Assembly (NCBI RefSeq): GCF_003144115.1 | Contig: NW_020312021.1 | Location: 262,980 to 326,979 of the forward strand | Source: Tilletiopsis washingtonensis | Taxonomy: Eukaryota > Basidiomycota > Exobasidiomycetes > Entylomatales | Length of the DNA stretch: 64,000 bases | Reading direction: 5' to 3' | Made by a program: the position numbers and the translations under genes | The notes under the pieces: generated by a model | What the model was told of the DNA's origin: nothing | Seen by the model: only the letters and a program-made list of their open reading frames with translations | Databases searched by the model: none | In this document: piece by piece, positions 23,773 through 36,000 of the stretch | Layout of the letters: each line of letters opens with the position of its first letter | How positions within the stretch are numbered: the stretch's first letter is position 1

Positions 23773-24797
23773 ATGGCGCCGGCACAGAAGAAGTCCAAGT
23801 CTGCGGACAACATCAACTCCAAGCTCGCGCTCGTCATGCGCTCGGGCAAGGTGCGTGCGGTCGCGCGGTGGCGCTAGTCCGCTGTGCAGAGGTTGACATG
23901 TGCGGTGCTGGCAGGTGTCGCTCGGCCTCAAGTCGGCCCTGAAGAGCATGCGCAGCGGCAAGGCCAAGCTCGTGCTCATCAGCGCCAACACGCCGCCGCT
24001 GCGCAAGAGCGAGATTGAGTACTACGCCATGCTCAGCAAGACGAGCGTGCACCACTTCCAGGGCAGCAACGTGGCGCTGGGCACTGCGGCCGGAAAGCTG
24101 TTCCGCGTGGGGTGAGTCACTTGACAGGGCGGGAGAGGCAGAGAGCAGGAGGTTGGACGGAGGAGAGTGCACGAGAGGCGAGGCACAGAGAGCGGAAGAT
24201 GCTGGAGGAGACAGAGTCGGGAGAGAGACGGATGACAGGATGGGCTTGGATGACGGCGTGAGACAGGTGGTTGGGAAGGGCGCGCGCTTGGCAGAATGTC
24301 GTGTGCGCTGGCCAGAGACGCAGCATGCAGCACGAAGGGCGTAGCAGAGACGTCAGGCACAGGGGACATCGTCATGCTTCAAGCACAGCCGTCCGGCAGA
24401 CAGGCGCAGCGACGTGGGAGAGACGCTGCTGCGCGGCGCACCGGCTGTCGGCGGCACCGTCGTTCGGCAATGCTGGACCGAGCTGTCACGCAAAGGGATC
24501 GCAGCGTGCTGCGCACACCAAATTGTCGCGCGCAGCAGGATAGCGACGAATTGCAGGTCATGCCGGCGCTGCTCGCTTGCGTCGGGTGCACTTCTGCGGG
24601 AAATCGTCGGCTCCCATGGCGCACTCTGTGCGCACGCATGCTGCTCGCTTTGAAGCTGCTTGTCTGTCTCGTGGCGCCATGATCGAAGCCAGCACGATGT
24701 TCGAGGCGCACATTGCTGACTCGCTGTGCCTCCTCGCAGTGTCATGACGGTCCTTGACGCCGGCGACTCGGATCTCCTCACCTCCATCTCGGCCTGA
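23773..24797 (+). CDS. RPL30: 60S ribosomal protein eL30
   Basis: Component of the large ribosomal subunit; in yeast this protein also binds its own pre-mRNA to limit splicing. Exons are 23773-23850, 23915-24111 and 24740-24797 (110 aa; yeast has 105). Signatures are [55 protein letters not shown] and LDAGDSDLL, covering the whole L7Ae-like fold. The 628-nt last intron is unusually long and its first 200 bases are purine-rich. Whether the autoregulation known from yeast exists here cannot be read from the sequence. Confidence 0.96.
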
Positions 24798-26005
24798 TTT
24801 TCTCGCACGCAATCTGATCCTTGCTCGAGAGACTCTGCTTCGCCGTCATGCCTCGTCCCAAAAGCTTGCGCTTCACACGCCCGCCCGCTCGCCAGGGAGC
24901 CGCGGCGCCGCTGCAAGCGAGGGAGCACCACCACCGGCATGCTGTACAATTCCATCGTTGAGCCATCCTCTTCGTCATGGAGCTGCGAGCGGAGTCGGCG
25001 TGCGCGGCGTGGCGCGCCAGCCGGCAGGTGGAGCACGAAGGGGCGAAGATGAGTGGAGAGCCATGATGCGCACTCCGGACACTACCCTCGCTCTCCTGCG
25101 CGCATTGCTCTCGCTCCCGCGGCGCACGTGGGATGGGCGAGCGCTGCGACTTGCCTTGCGACTTGCCTTGCGGCTCGTTGCCAGCGAGCGCAAGCCCGAG
25201 ATGCTCGGCTCCCGCCACAGTCGCAGTGATGGCATGACAGACCCTGGCATGTCGTCCTCGCCAGCCGCGCCCTGCGATCGTGTGGAGAGAACGGCCTGGC
25301 TGCACTCCTGACGCAGTCGCATGTGCGTGCGCCACCGGAACGTAGCACGGAGGCTCTCGCTGCACGGCTGGCACGGCGCTATGACGTCTGTCGGTGGTAG
25401 GATCTCGCGCTCGTGCTCGGAGGCACATGCTTCAGTGAGCTCTGAATCGTCGTCCTGACAGCTGGCGCGTGGACGAAGAATGGACGGCGTGGCGTGCTGG
25501 CACATGTGCTGGCTTGCTCGTTGAGCGCCCAGGGGCGCATACCCGCTGCTCGCGAGGTGGCGCCGTCAGCGTCAGGGAGCGGCGGGCGAGCTGCACGGCG
25601 CGGGGCGCGTGCCGGCGCCTGCATGCCGTGGAATCTGAATGTGCAGCCCAGGCACGCGCGCCACACGCACCGCCAGCGGGCACGCAGCCCAGGCAGGCGC
25701 TCGTGCTGCGGCAGACAGAGCGTCACACAGGCAGAGGGATGGCAAGATTGTGTGTCTGCTGCATTGCTGTGTAGAGGATCTAGGCGAGGGCGATGTGACA
25801 CGCGCGCTGAGGCGCCAGGGACGGGAGCACAGGAGAGAGGCGGGGTGTCCGCGCGGGTAACTGAGTGGGTGCGAGGGCAGGGTGGTACGTTATGAAGACA
25901 CGATTGATGCGAGAGAAAGAGGGCAGTGAGTGTGGTAGAGAACGCGGAGGCCGAGAGCATGCTGAGAGAGTGTGTGTGGGATGCAAAGCGAGTGGAGAGG
26001 TGTTT
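24798..26005. other. intergenic, no gene recognised; short tandem repeat inside
   Basis: These 1.2 kb lie between the 3' ends of RPL30 and the cyclin gene. A short tandem repeat of the unit TTGCCTTGCGAC, about 2.5 copies, lies near 25146-25175. No coding signal was found. Confidence 0.6.
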
Positions 26006-27607
26006 TTAGGCGCGCATGTTGTCGCACCGGCCCAGTGCTGGCCGTGTGGCCGAGGCAGGCACGGCCTGGATGAAGACGGGCTGCGCCGGCGGGGCCGGCT
26101 TGGAGGCGCGGTTCTCCTTGCCGGCGCCGAGCTTGGAGAGCGCCTTGACGCCGCCGACGCCGGCCGAGTGCTGCACGGTGGCCAGCAGCGGGTCGTGCAG
26201 CGAGTTGAGCGAGAGCGGCGTGACGGGCATGTCGCAGTCGTCGTCCTCGTCCTCGTCGCCCGAGTGCGATGGCGACGAAGCCATCGATGCCGGCGAGGCC
26301 GAGCCGGAGCGCGTCGACATGTCATCGTCGTCGTCGACGGTGGCGTTGCCGCCGCGCCGCGGCGTCGTGAAGCTGTTGCGCTCGAAGGCTGAGGTGACGG
26401 CCTGCGCCGGGAGCAAGCCATCCGAGCCAGGGCTGCTGGACAGCGTGGACGAGGCCCGCGCGGCAGCGGCCGTGTAGTAGTGGCGCACGAGCGTCGAGGC
26501 GTTGGAGAAGTGCGAGAAGCTGTACTTCTTGACGAGGATGAGGCTGAGCTCGGAGAGGTTGTCGCGCACGTAGGTGTCGATGAGCTGCGCCGCCGAGGTG
26601 ACGGCGGCGTCGTCGCTGCCGAACGGGTGTGGCCGAGCCGCGGCCGACTGTCCGCAGATGTAGCGAGCGAGCATGAGTGCGCCGCCGGCGAGGTGCGACG
26701 GTGCGAGGCCGATGAAGTCGCGCTGGAAGAGCGAGAGCTCCATGAGGAAGCGTGCGACGCTCTGTGTGGCCGTCTCCTCGCGGCGCTCGAGGCAGGCGAG
26801 GCGCAGCCAGGCCTCGGGTGTCGGGAAGCCGAGGCACCAGCCGATGGTCGAGAGGACGTGGCCCTCCATTTGCGTGAAGGCCGAGTCGTCGTATGCCGAG
26901 CAGCACATCTGGCTCAGCTCGGCGACGGTGGGCACACGGTCCTTGGCGTCCTCGAACTTGGCGGCGATGAGCAGCGCCGCGCAGCCGACGAGCTGGAAGT
27001 GCCGCTTGTAGACGATGCGCTTCGACACGTAGCGGTCGACGATGTTCATCGTCAGGTAGAGCGTCTCGGGCCGCAGGCGGAACGTCTGGTGGATCTCGAC
27101 GATGAAGTCGACGAGGTACGGCCGCATGAACCACTTGAGCTCCGGCTGCACGTCCATGAGCTCGACGCTGGCGAGGGTCTCGCTCTCCATGTGGTGCATG
27201 TGTGCGACGATCTCGTCGCGGTACTCGACGTCGTTGATGATCGGGCGCGACTCGGCCTTGAACGCCTCCATGCCCAGCTTGGACGCCGAGGAGGAAGCGG
27301 TCATGGTGTTGGCCGAGGCAGCGGCGGCAGCGGCGGCGGCCCGCTTGGCAGCAGCGGCAGCGGCGACGGCGACGGCGGCGGCGGCGTTGTGCTTGCTGCG
27401 CGGCGAGATGGCGCGCGTCGAGGCCGACGAGATGCTCTTGCTCATGGTGCGCGACGACGACGCCGACGAGGAGCTGGCGGCGGTGCTCGTCATGCTCGAG
27501 CTGCTGCTCATCTGGCTGCTGCTGCCCGACGACGAGCCGATGGAGTCGGAGCGGCGGCGGCGCGTCTGCAGGCGCGACGTCGAGGCCGAGGTGCTCATGG
27601 AAGGCAT
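26006..27607 (-). CDS. cyclin, probably G1/S type (Cln family)
   Basis: Regulatory subunit for a cyclin-dependent kinase. It is a single exon of 533 aa. The N-terminus (1-130) is Ser-rich, with a long Ala stretch. The cyclin box begins near residue 160 (MRPYLVDFIVEIHQTFRL) and continues through TLYLTMNIVDRYVSKR, LVGCAALLIAAKFEDAKDRVPTV and FTQMEGHVLSTIGW. The KDRVPTV and QMEGHVL spellings are closer to Cln-type G1 cyclins than to B-type cyclins, which have KYEE at the first site. A second cyclin fold follows. The tail is rich in Asp, Glu, Ser and Pro (DDDDDMSTRSGSASPAS), a likely instability region, with several SP/TP sites. Two in-frame ATGs (27607 and 27598) are possible starts. The G1/S assignment is an inference from motif spelling. 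About 5.4 kb without a recognised gene lies upstream. Confidence 0.88.
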   Translation of the reverse strand: MPSMSTSASTSRLQTRRRRSDSIGSSSGSSSQMSSSSSMTSTAASSSSASSSRTMSKSISSASTRAISPRSKHNAAAAVAVAAAAAAKRAAAAAAAASANTMTASSSASKLGMEAFKAESRPIINDVEYRDEIVAHMHHMESETLASVELMDVQPELKWFMRPYLVDFIVEIHQTFRLRPETLYLTMNIVDRYVSKRIVYKRHFQLVGCAALLIAAKFEDAKDRVPTVAELSQMCCSAYDDSAFTQMEGHVLSTIGWCLGFPTPEAWLRLACLERREETATQSVARFLMELSLFQRDFIGLAPSHLAGGALMLARYICGQSAAARPHPFGSDDAAVTSAAQLIDTYVRDNLSELSLILVKKYSFSHFSNASTLVRHYYTAAAARASSTLSSSPGSDGLLPAQAVTSAFERNSFTTPRRGGNATVDDDDDMSTRSGSASPASMASSPSHSGDEDEDDDCDMPVTPLSLNSLHDPLLATVQHSAGVGGVKALSKLGAGKENRASKPAPPAQPVFIQAVPASATRPALGRCDNMRA

Positions 27608-27865
27608 GCTGCGGGTGATGAGGTGGAGGGCGGAGTGAGAGGGACGGCGCCGAGGAGTGGCGGCGCGAAGAGAAGGCTGTGAAGGAGAAGGAGACGCAGA
27701 GGCGGCAAGTAAGGAGAGTGGTGAACGAGTGTGTGGGTGCGTGCAGGCGAAGCGAGAAGGAGAGACGGGTGGCGCGAGGGCGGAGGAGAAGAGTGGAGAG
27801 AAGGGAGTGGAGAGGGATGAGGAGAGAGTCAGCGGCGGGCAGGAAGGCAAGGCTCCGGGGCTTAT
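27608..27865 (-). promoter_or_regulatory. pyrimidine-rich leader or promoter of the cyclin gene
   Basis: On the coding (minus) strand this stretch is strongly C/T-rich; the plus strand reads as GA-rich runs such as GAAGGAGAAGGAGACG and GAGGAGAAGAGTGGAGAG. It lies directly before the start codon and most likely holds the core promoter or 5' leader. Confidence 0.5.
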
Positions 27866-30800
27866 GAGGCGGGCGGCGCCATCTGCTGTGCGGCGGCAGG
27901 GCGAGTGGCGCACTGCATGCGCATGTGCCCGGAGAGGCCAACGGGCGGCTCGTTGAGATGGAGCGGAGGACGCCCGACAAGGCTCGACAGGCGCACGGGC
28001 AGGCAGCGGAGAGGCACGCACCATGGGAGCGGCACGGCGTGCGGCGCGGCCGGGCAGGCGGCACGGCTGGCGCGCGTCTGGCGCGGAGGCGGCGGGAGGG
28101 GCGGCGTCGTCAGGGTGCACTGGCGCTGGGCCGGCGCCGGTGTTGCTCTGCGGCGAAAGTGTTGATCTTGCGGGCGCAGCAGGCGCTGCGGCACGCGTGC
28201 GCAGACGCAGGGGCATGTGCCCGGGCGCTGTGGCTGCAGCCAGAATGTGACGGGCACAGGCACGCACGGCGAGCAGCGCAGCACAGACGTCAGAGCCGGC
28301 GCCGTGGCGGGTGCGCAGGGCAGCAAGCAGGTGGGCAGCACGGCGGCAGCGGCGGCACCGCGCGAATAAGCATGGGCGGCGAGGGCGCAACGGACCGTCC
28401 GTTGGGATGCGTCCATACGGGCGTGCAGCCGCAGCGCCAGGGGGCGGGCAGGCGCAGGAGCAGCGGAGCGGCGGCGAGGGCCAGGCATGATGCGCGCACG
28501 GCGGATCGGCGATGCATGCACGCATGCCAGAGCGGCAGCCAGCGAGGGCGTGCCGGTGCGGCGCACAGCAAGAGAAGACGACCCGGCACGGCACACGCAG
28601 CGCAGCAGCACAGCAGCAAGCGGCACAGCAGCGAGCGCAAGAGCAAGCCGCGAATCATCCGAACGCGCGCAGGACCACGAGACGAGCCCGGACGACGAGA
28701 TGGCCGACGGCAAGGCGCGGCACGGAGGTCGCGACCACGGGCGTCGGCATGACGCAGCAGGCGCGAGCCGTCAAGGGGAATAGGCACGAGATGCAGATGC
28801 CGTGCAGCGTCAAGCACGGACGCGGGAGAGATGCACGAGCCGCGCAGACGGAGCAGCAGCGCCCGCGTCCGCATCATGATCGGAGCGCAGCGAGGCAAGG
28901 AGCGTGACGGCACGGGCACGGGCAAAGGGGCGCGCACGGACGGACGGCGTCAGAAGGCGCGGCCGAGGGCGGAGCCATGCATCGATGCGCATGCAGGACA
29001 GGATGGAAGCAGAGGAAGGGGGCAGCACAGGAGGAGGGAAACTTGAGTCAGCGCAGTGGACGGACGGCGGCGCGCGCTGCATGCCGGCGCCCGGACGGGC
29101 GAAGAGCGCAGGCGCAGCGTCCTGCCCCATCTGGCTGCTGTCACACTGGACTCACGCTCAGGCCGGGGCCGGTGCTCGAGAGCGCAGACGGGCAGAGGCA
29201 GCTCGCCGCAGGTGCAGCACGCCGGCGCTAGGAGGTGCGGCTGTGGCGTCGGGCGCCGGCGGCGAGGGGGCGGGTCAGCGCAGGGCAGGGCGGAGGCCGG
29301 CGTGAGCTGCACGCATCGCAGGCGGACCCGGCGCACCAGCGCTGCGGCACGCGGCACAGCAGCAGCGCACAGCGGCCGTTGCGCTGTTTGTCGCCAGCTG
29401 CGAGCGCGAGGATGCCGGGGCGATCAGGCACGAAGGACGAGCCCAGGAGCGAGCAGGGGCCGGGCACGGGCAAAGCGCGTCGGAGGCAAGGAGGTGCGGC
29501 GCGGAGTATTCGGCTTGTAGTCGGCGCGGCTGGGTTGTAGTGCGCGGTTACAAGCTTTTGTAGTCGCGGTGCACACTGCCCAGGTGCCTGGATGCCGCAC
29601 GCGCAGACCAACACTTCGCCGCGCGCCGCGGACACTGGCGGCGTGCCCCAGGGGTGCGCGCGCCAGGGCAGCGCCACCGCCCCGTGCAGCGTGTGACTTC
29701 AGGGTGCAGCGGCGCTCGCTGTGATCACACGCCGGGCGCCAACCTCCTCCTTCGCAGCACAGGCATCGCAGCACCGCTGCGGCGAGGCAGCGCATCCCAC
29801 ACGCCCGCCGCGCTCCCCGAGCCCCTTGCTCGCGCGCTCAGCCACGCGGCGCGCACCTGGCGCCCGCAGGAGGTCGTGCGACCGCGTCCGTCCCACAGGC
29901 CTCGTCGCCTGACAGGGCCCGCGGCCAGGCGGCTTCCACGCACGCATGCCGCCGGCGCCGCCGCCCTCGCAATCGCTTAGAGCGCACACGTGGGACGGCG
30001 CTACGCAGCACGCATGCCGGGCGGAGGCACGCCTTATGCGCAAATAGAGCGGCACGGCGCACGGCCCAGCCGCTCTGGACAGCGAGCGCAAAGCACAGCA
30101 CCCGCCAGGCCCACGTGAGCAGGCGCTGGCCTTGGCTGCGGGAGCGGTGCAAGAAGCTCCACTTGCAGCCAACGGCCGTCCCGCAGGCTGCTCGCTCCCA
30201 CCACCACCTCGAGGCTCGGCGCTGCTGGAGCCCGCACTACAAGAGCGAGGCGCCGTGGCCGCGCCCGCCCGAGGCAACCACATCTTCCTGCCCCGGCCAC
30301 CCCTCTGCACCAGTCCGAGCCGGCACTCACGCGAGCGACGGAGCACAGGCGTGGAGGCGCAGCGTGGACGAGCGCGTGTGAGTCGATCGATCAGCAGGTG
30401 AGGTGGTGCAATAAGATAGGTACGGTCAAGGGAGGGCGCGCGAGGTCGGATGGGAGCTGGGAGTGCGAGTGGAACGGCCTTCGCGGTGCGCAGGGTATAT
30501 GAGGCAGCCGAGGCGCTCGAGGCGCGAGTACACCTCTCCCGGTCGTCCCACAGCAGCAGGCGGCTGGCCGGCCGTGCTCTGCCACGCCATGTGCTGCTGC
30601 AGAGGAAGCAATCTCGCGTGCACGGGCTGCTGCGTGACAGGATCAAGGGTCAGGGCAAAGGAAGGTGATGCAGTGCGAGGATGCGCAGGATGCAGTATGC
30701 CGCCGGTTCGGGACGCTTGAGCACGAAATCTATGCTATGATCGACGGCCCTCCTAGCCTGCAGCGGCACCGACGGGCTCGCCGAAGGCCGAAGGCGGTGC

Positions 30801-33013
30801 GGCGCGCGCAGTGGCTGGCACCTGCGCGGCCGCGTGCGTGGCGCTCGGAGCTGCAGAGCTCAGCTCGGCCGGCGCCTCTGCTGCTGCGGACAAGTGTTGC
30901 TCTCGCTCGCCTTCGTTCCGCGTCAAGTGTCCGGCTGCGGGCAGGACACCAAGACATGCCGCTGCTGCTGTCCCGCTCCAGACTGACTGCTCCGCGAAGG
31001 GTGCGTGCGTGCCGCTGCGCTGCGCTGTCGCCGCACGGGGCGCAACCAACACTTTTCATCAAAGCGCATAAACGAGCGGAGTGCCGCCGGATGCCGCTCT
31101 AGTCTCGCGTGCTCTCTTCGCGCCGCAGCACGAGAGCAACACAAAGGCAGCCAGAGAGGCCTTGACTCCCTTTGTGCCAAAGCCCGCGAGCCCTTGTCAT
31201 GGACGTCGCTCCACGCAGAGACAGGCACCCTGCACTGCTCGCCCTTGTAACTAGGGCCTGCCATGCAGGCCTGCCCGACGATGGCGACATGCTGCAGCAA
31301 GCCTGCGCTAGGACGTACGCGCTGCACTCGTCTGCAGGTCGATGTGCAGCCTGCAGCGCTTTGTTTGGATCGAGAGAGGAGGCGCTCCTCGCGGTCCTCG
31401 CAAGGAGCCAGCCCTGGCCGAGCCCGCACTGTCGCGGCGGAGTCTGAGCATCAGAGAGGAGACAGCCGCGGTGGCGTGTGAGGCTCTGCGCTAAGAGGAG
31501 GGCCTCCGCCGCGCTCTGTCGCAGTCGGCACGATGGCGTCGGCGGGCGCAGCAGCGGGCGGTGAAAGGGCGAAGGCTGGGCGAAGGCTGCGCTGCACCTG
31601 GACGCGGCTGCGCCGAGGCGCCACGGTCTTGCGGCTCCGCGGGCCTACGGCAGCGGGACGCGCCGGATGATCGGCGGCGTGCAGCGGCAGCAGGCGCCGA
31701 GCGCGGCTAAAGAAGGCGCCTCGCTGCAGCTGCTGCGCCCTCCGCAGACATCACATGGCCCCTCCCGCGTGGCTCTGCGTTGCGCCTCGCCAAGCGGCTG
31801 GCGCTGCAGCAAGTCTGGTGCTGGCCCTCCGGGCTCACTCTGAGCGGTATCTACTCCCGCCGGCGCGCGGCGTCGGCCCGCACGCAGGCTGCCCGGCGCA
31901 GGTGACGAGAAAGAGGGTGCGACGTGGCGCAGCGCACGCAGCCTCGGCGCCCGCTGTTCTGTGAGGGCCGCCTTCGCGGACACCCGCGGGGATCCTGGTT
32001 CACCACTTGACTCCCTGACGCCTCCTCAGAGGAGGTGGCGTGGCCGTCGATCAGGTACCCGCCACTCAGTTCCAGCGCGGCCGATAAAGAGCGCACTGTG
32101 ATGTGAGAATTGTGAGAGCAGCCCTGCTCCTCGCGGCCAGGCTCCTTTGCTGACAGCTCCTCGGCCTGTGCGGGCTTCGGCTCCGACGCTGTGCGCCAAG
32201 AAAGGTGCTCATCGTCGGTTGGCAACGGCCGCGGATGTGCTGCAGCTGCGAGCGACCGATGAGGCACAGCGGCCGGGTCAGACCCTGATTGGGTGCTTCC
32301 GAAGGTCTCTCGAGCTTCTGTCCTCGATCGCACGGCATACAAGACCTGGCTGCACCCTGGCAGAGGGCAGAGCGACGCTGCGCACGAAATAGTCGATTAC
32401 GCTTGCAAGCCTCTGTTCCGCCTACGCGTTCCTTGCTGCGGCAAGCGCCGGAGGTGGGGCCCGCGGGTCCAGCGAGCTCGATGAGATCACATGCACACGT
32501 GGGCCGCGCCCTCGTTCACAGCACAAACAGCGCCAGGTGCGCACCACGACGTCGAGAGGAACAGTTGTATTTCAGTTTCGTATTAGCGATGCGGGAGAGG
32601 GCGCGAGGGGAGGGAATGGGGACAGGGGCGCGGAGCTCAAGTGTGGGCCGGTCGTGGCGGAGCGACGACGAGGCGCCAGAGCGACGGAGGGAACGACGAC
32701 GGTCCTGCGACTGCCAGCCCGAGCTGGCCGACGAGGGCTCGACGAGTGCAGGCACGACTGTTGCGCGCGATGAGGATCGGCGGCGAGGCCGTAGCAGACT
32801 TGCGCCGGCCGCTGGCCTCGCTGGCGTCGAGAGAGATTAGTGAGAGAGGCAGTGAGGTAGCACGCGCGGGCTGGTGGACGAGGAGCAGAGCCGATGGACG
32901 AATCGAGAGAGGACGCAACTGCTGCCGATGCTGACGGCTGTCAGCACCGGTCGCAGGCGCCGAGGTTTTGTTTGAGGGTTCGGGAAGACGGTGACGAGGC
33001 CGGACGAGGTGCT
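27866..33013. other. long stretch without a recognised gene
   Basis: More than 5 kb between the upstream side of the cyclin gene and the 3' end of the CSL gene carries no frame with the codon bias seen in real exons and no recognisable domain. Frames up to about 315 residues exist on both strands, but they are Arg/Ala/Ser/Cys-rich chance translations. A short palindrome CCTCCTCAGAGGAGG lies near 32020-32034. No transposon ends, tRNA or AT-rich island were found. Confidence 0.55.
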
Positions 33014-36000
33014 TTAGGCGATGCGCAGCTTCCACCAGTTGGAGTCCTCCGCGAGCGAGGCCGAGGGCACGCCGCCGCGCGGCGCATCGATGTAGACGGA
33101 CGTGGCCGTCGGGTACACCATGCCGTCGAAGCCGCGCACGAAGATGAGCGGCAGCGGCGCGATGTCCTGCTGCGAGCTGTCCTGCTGCTGCGCCTGCGTC
33201 GAGGCGTACGGCGCGACGAGCTTGCCTGCTGGGCTGGAGCTCTGGTGCTCCATGCCGTCGGCGTGAGAGAGCTCCTCGGCGCCCGCGTCCAGGGGAGCCG
33301 GCGGCGGAGGCAGCGGCGCGCCATCGTCGTGCTGCTGGTGCTGGTGCCCCTCTACGTGGTCGACTGAGCCGTGGTGCTGGCCAGCCGATGCCGACTGGGC
33401 GAGCTCGGGGCTCTTGATGCGTCTGGCCGCCGCCGCAATGTCCAGCAAGGACGGCAGGCGAACTGCAATGTCGACGTGCGTGGTGGCCTGGCCGGCCTGC
33501 GCCTGCGAGACGATGTGCGGCGCGCTGACGACGTCAAAGGCCAGCGGGCCGACGTCGCCCAGCCACACCTCGTGCATCGCCTGGCGCGACGGAGCGCCCT
33601 CGGCGCCGGGAAGCGTATAGTACAGATCCTGCATGCGCGCCGTGAGGATGTTGTGCTCCGCATCGTACGACGGCGCGGACTTGAGCAGCGGAATGGGCGT
33701 AATCGGCAGGTTGGACGGCGGCAGCGGCTGCTGCAGCGGCTGCAGGTTCTGCGCCGCGTCGACCTCGCTGTTGGCCTCGATGAAGCTGAACTCGGATTGG
33801 TCTGCAGCGCATCACTGTCAGCAAGACATCGCAGCGCGCATTGGGACTGCAGCTAGTACTCACGGACCATGACGACCGACCAGCAGAGCGTGTCGTCGAC
33901 CGCATCGATGTCGACTTCTTCGGCAAAAGGTCCGCTGCCAACCTTGTTCTCGCGCGTGCTCTTGCTGGGCGTGGCGTAGGTAGCCGACGTCGACTGCATC
34001 GGCGCCGACGGGCCGGGCGCGGCGGGGCCAGGCGCCGGAGAGCGCGAGTCCGCTCGCGGGGCGGGCGCGGGCGCGTGGCTTGGCGACAGCTGGGCCGGTG
34101 CGGCTTCGGGCGCAGCCACCTCTTCCGCGCCACCGTAGGGAGCAGGCGCGTGCATGTCTGCGGAGGGCTCGGCCATCTGCTCGTCCTGCACGTGCTCCGC
34201 CGGCGGCGCGGCATCGTGTGCGTGCGCCGCGTCGGCGTGCTCCATCTTGGCCGCCTCGTCGAGCTCGGCCTGCTGCTGCGCCTGCTGTGCCAGCTGCGCC
34301 TGCTGCGCGAGCTGCATCTGGTCCTCTTCGATCTGCTCTTGCGTGCGAGGCATGTGCGCTGCCGCGAAGGCGACAGTGCGCGAGCCGTCCTTGTTCTCGT
34401 CGACCCAGCCGGCGGCGGCCCACATGGACGACGTCGACGACTTCCAGCCCTCGGCGCGACGCTCGGGGATCGTCGAGCAGAGGTACGTGCGCTCTGCGGC
34501 CGGCAGCCGCAGCGCAATGAGCGACGGGTCGGTGCTGCTGATGCGCATGACGTATTGCGGCAGGATGCGCAGCAGCGCGATCTTCTGCATCTGGCTCACG
34601 GGACCGGCGTTGGTAGGCAGGCTCACGGTGCTGGCTGCCGATGCGCCGGCGGCGTCGGGAGCATCGGCGGCGCTGCGCGGCACGCCTGCCACGCGCACGT
34701 CCGTCTGGCCGCGAGCCGTGAGGCGGAAAGTGGCGCTCGGCGAACGCGAGGCAGCGCCATCGGGCAGGCCGCCGGCGGTGATGTCGGTGCTGAGCTCGAC
34801 CTTGCCCTTGTCGACGCGGCACACGAGCAGCGGGTCCGACGACAGACCGCTCTCATCCGTGAGGATGACAATCTGGCCGTACATGACGGGCTCGCCGGCG
34901 AACGTCGGCGCCTTGATGGGCCGGCCCACAACCTCCATGCGCAGCGGGGCCCAGCCCTCCATCTTGGCAGTCAGGCGGCCGGAGCCCTCCTCCTGCGTGC
35001 TCTCCATGCCGAGGAAGCGCGTGCGCACCGTCTGGCTGTTGACGCGGTTGTAGAGGCACACCAGGCTGTTGCTCACGACGGTGCTCGAGTTGTTGCGCGA
35101 CTTGGCGCTCTTGCGCGCCGGCTTGCTGATCACGCTGATGGCACCAGACACGATGCTCGCCCACGGCCGCGCCGCGTAGCCGACGGAGGCCTCGTAGCCG
35201 CCGAGCGAGCCGGCGGAGGGCGAGATCGGGTACATGTTGGTGTGCGCGAGCGACGTGCCGGGCGGTGTGAGCAGCTCGACCTGCAGGCGGAACGTCTTGT
35301 GTGCACCGTCGCTGCGCATGTCGCCGCCGACGTGCAGGCCATTGAAGTACGCCTCGTGCGCAGTCACGTTGCCGGCGCGGAGCAGGCCAACCTGCTCGGC
35401 CACGTTAGAAGGAGGTGCAGCACCGCCGGCAACGCCGTTGGCGTCAGCAGCCGGTGCGGGCGCAGCAGCGTTCTGCTGTCCGGCGCCGGTGACGCGCATC
35501 AGAATGCGGTGGCCCGAGGCTGGCGAGCGCGCCGAGCCCTGCGGAGGCGCGACGGCGCCGTTGTTGGCCACGTACGAGCGGATCGGCGCGCCGCGGAACG
35601 TCACGCACGGCGGCGGACACAGGAAGCGCTTCTCCGAGCCGTACGACTTCTGAGCCACGGCCGCGTGGCTGATGCGCACCGTTGTCGCGAGGGGCACGGC
35701 AGCACGCGGCGCCTCGGTCTCCCAGCCGGCAGCCGCGGGCGCTTCTGCGGCGTGGAGCTGAGCAGCCATGTGCGCGCGGATCAGACGAGCAGTGGCCGCG
35801 CGGCGGTCCTCAGTGGTCATGGTCTGTGCGACGAGCGCTCCGCGCGAAGGCGGCGGCGGCAGCGGGCGGAAGGGCGCAAGAGAGCGGTCGCCCTCTCCAG
35901 ATCCTTCCGCAGGGCCGAAGCCAGGCATGTGCTGCTGCGCGTACGGCGAAGCGCGGTCGGCCGGGTATCGCGGGTGCGCCTCGGTGAGCACCGACGGCGC

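Noticed and set aside
22520-24739. C/D-box snoRNA inside the long RPL37 or RPL30 introns
   Set aside because: No RTGATGA box paired with CTGA was found on the sense strand of either intron; only weak partial matches (GGATGAC) occur.
26480-27682. 400-residue plus-strand frame opposite the cyclin gene
   Set aside because: Antisense shadow with no domain; the minus-strand cyclin box explains the region.
29699-30646. 315-residue minus-strand frame in the gap upstream of the cyclin
   Set aside because: Composition is Arg/Ala/Cys/Ser-rich with no bias toward G/C-ending codons beyond background, no domain and no splice context.
27866-33013. Centromere or transposon cluster in the large gap
   Set aside because: The DNA is as GC-rich as its surroundings, with no long repeats, terminal repeats or transposase-like frames.
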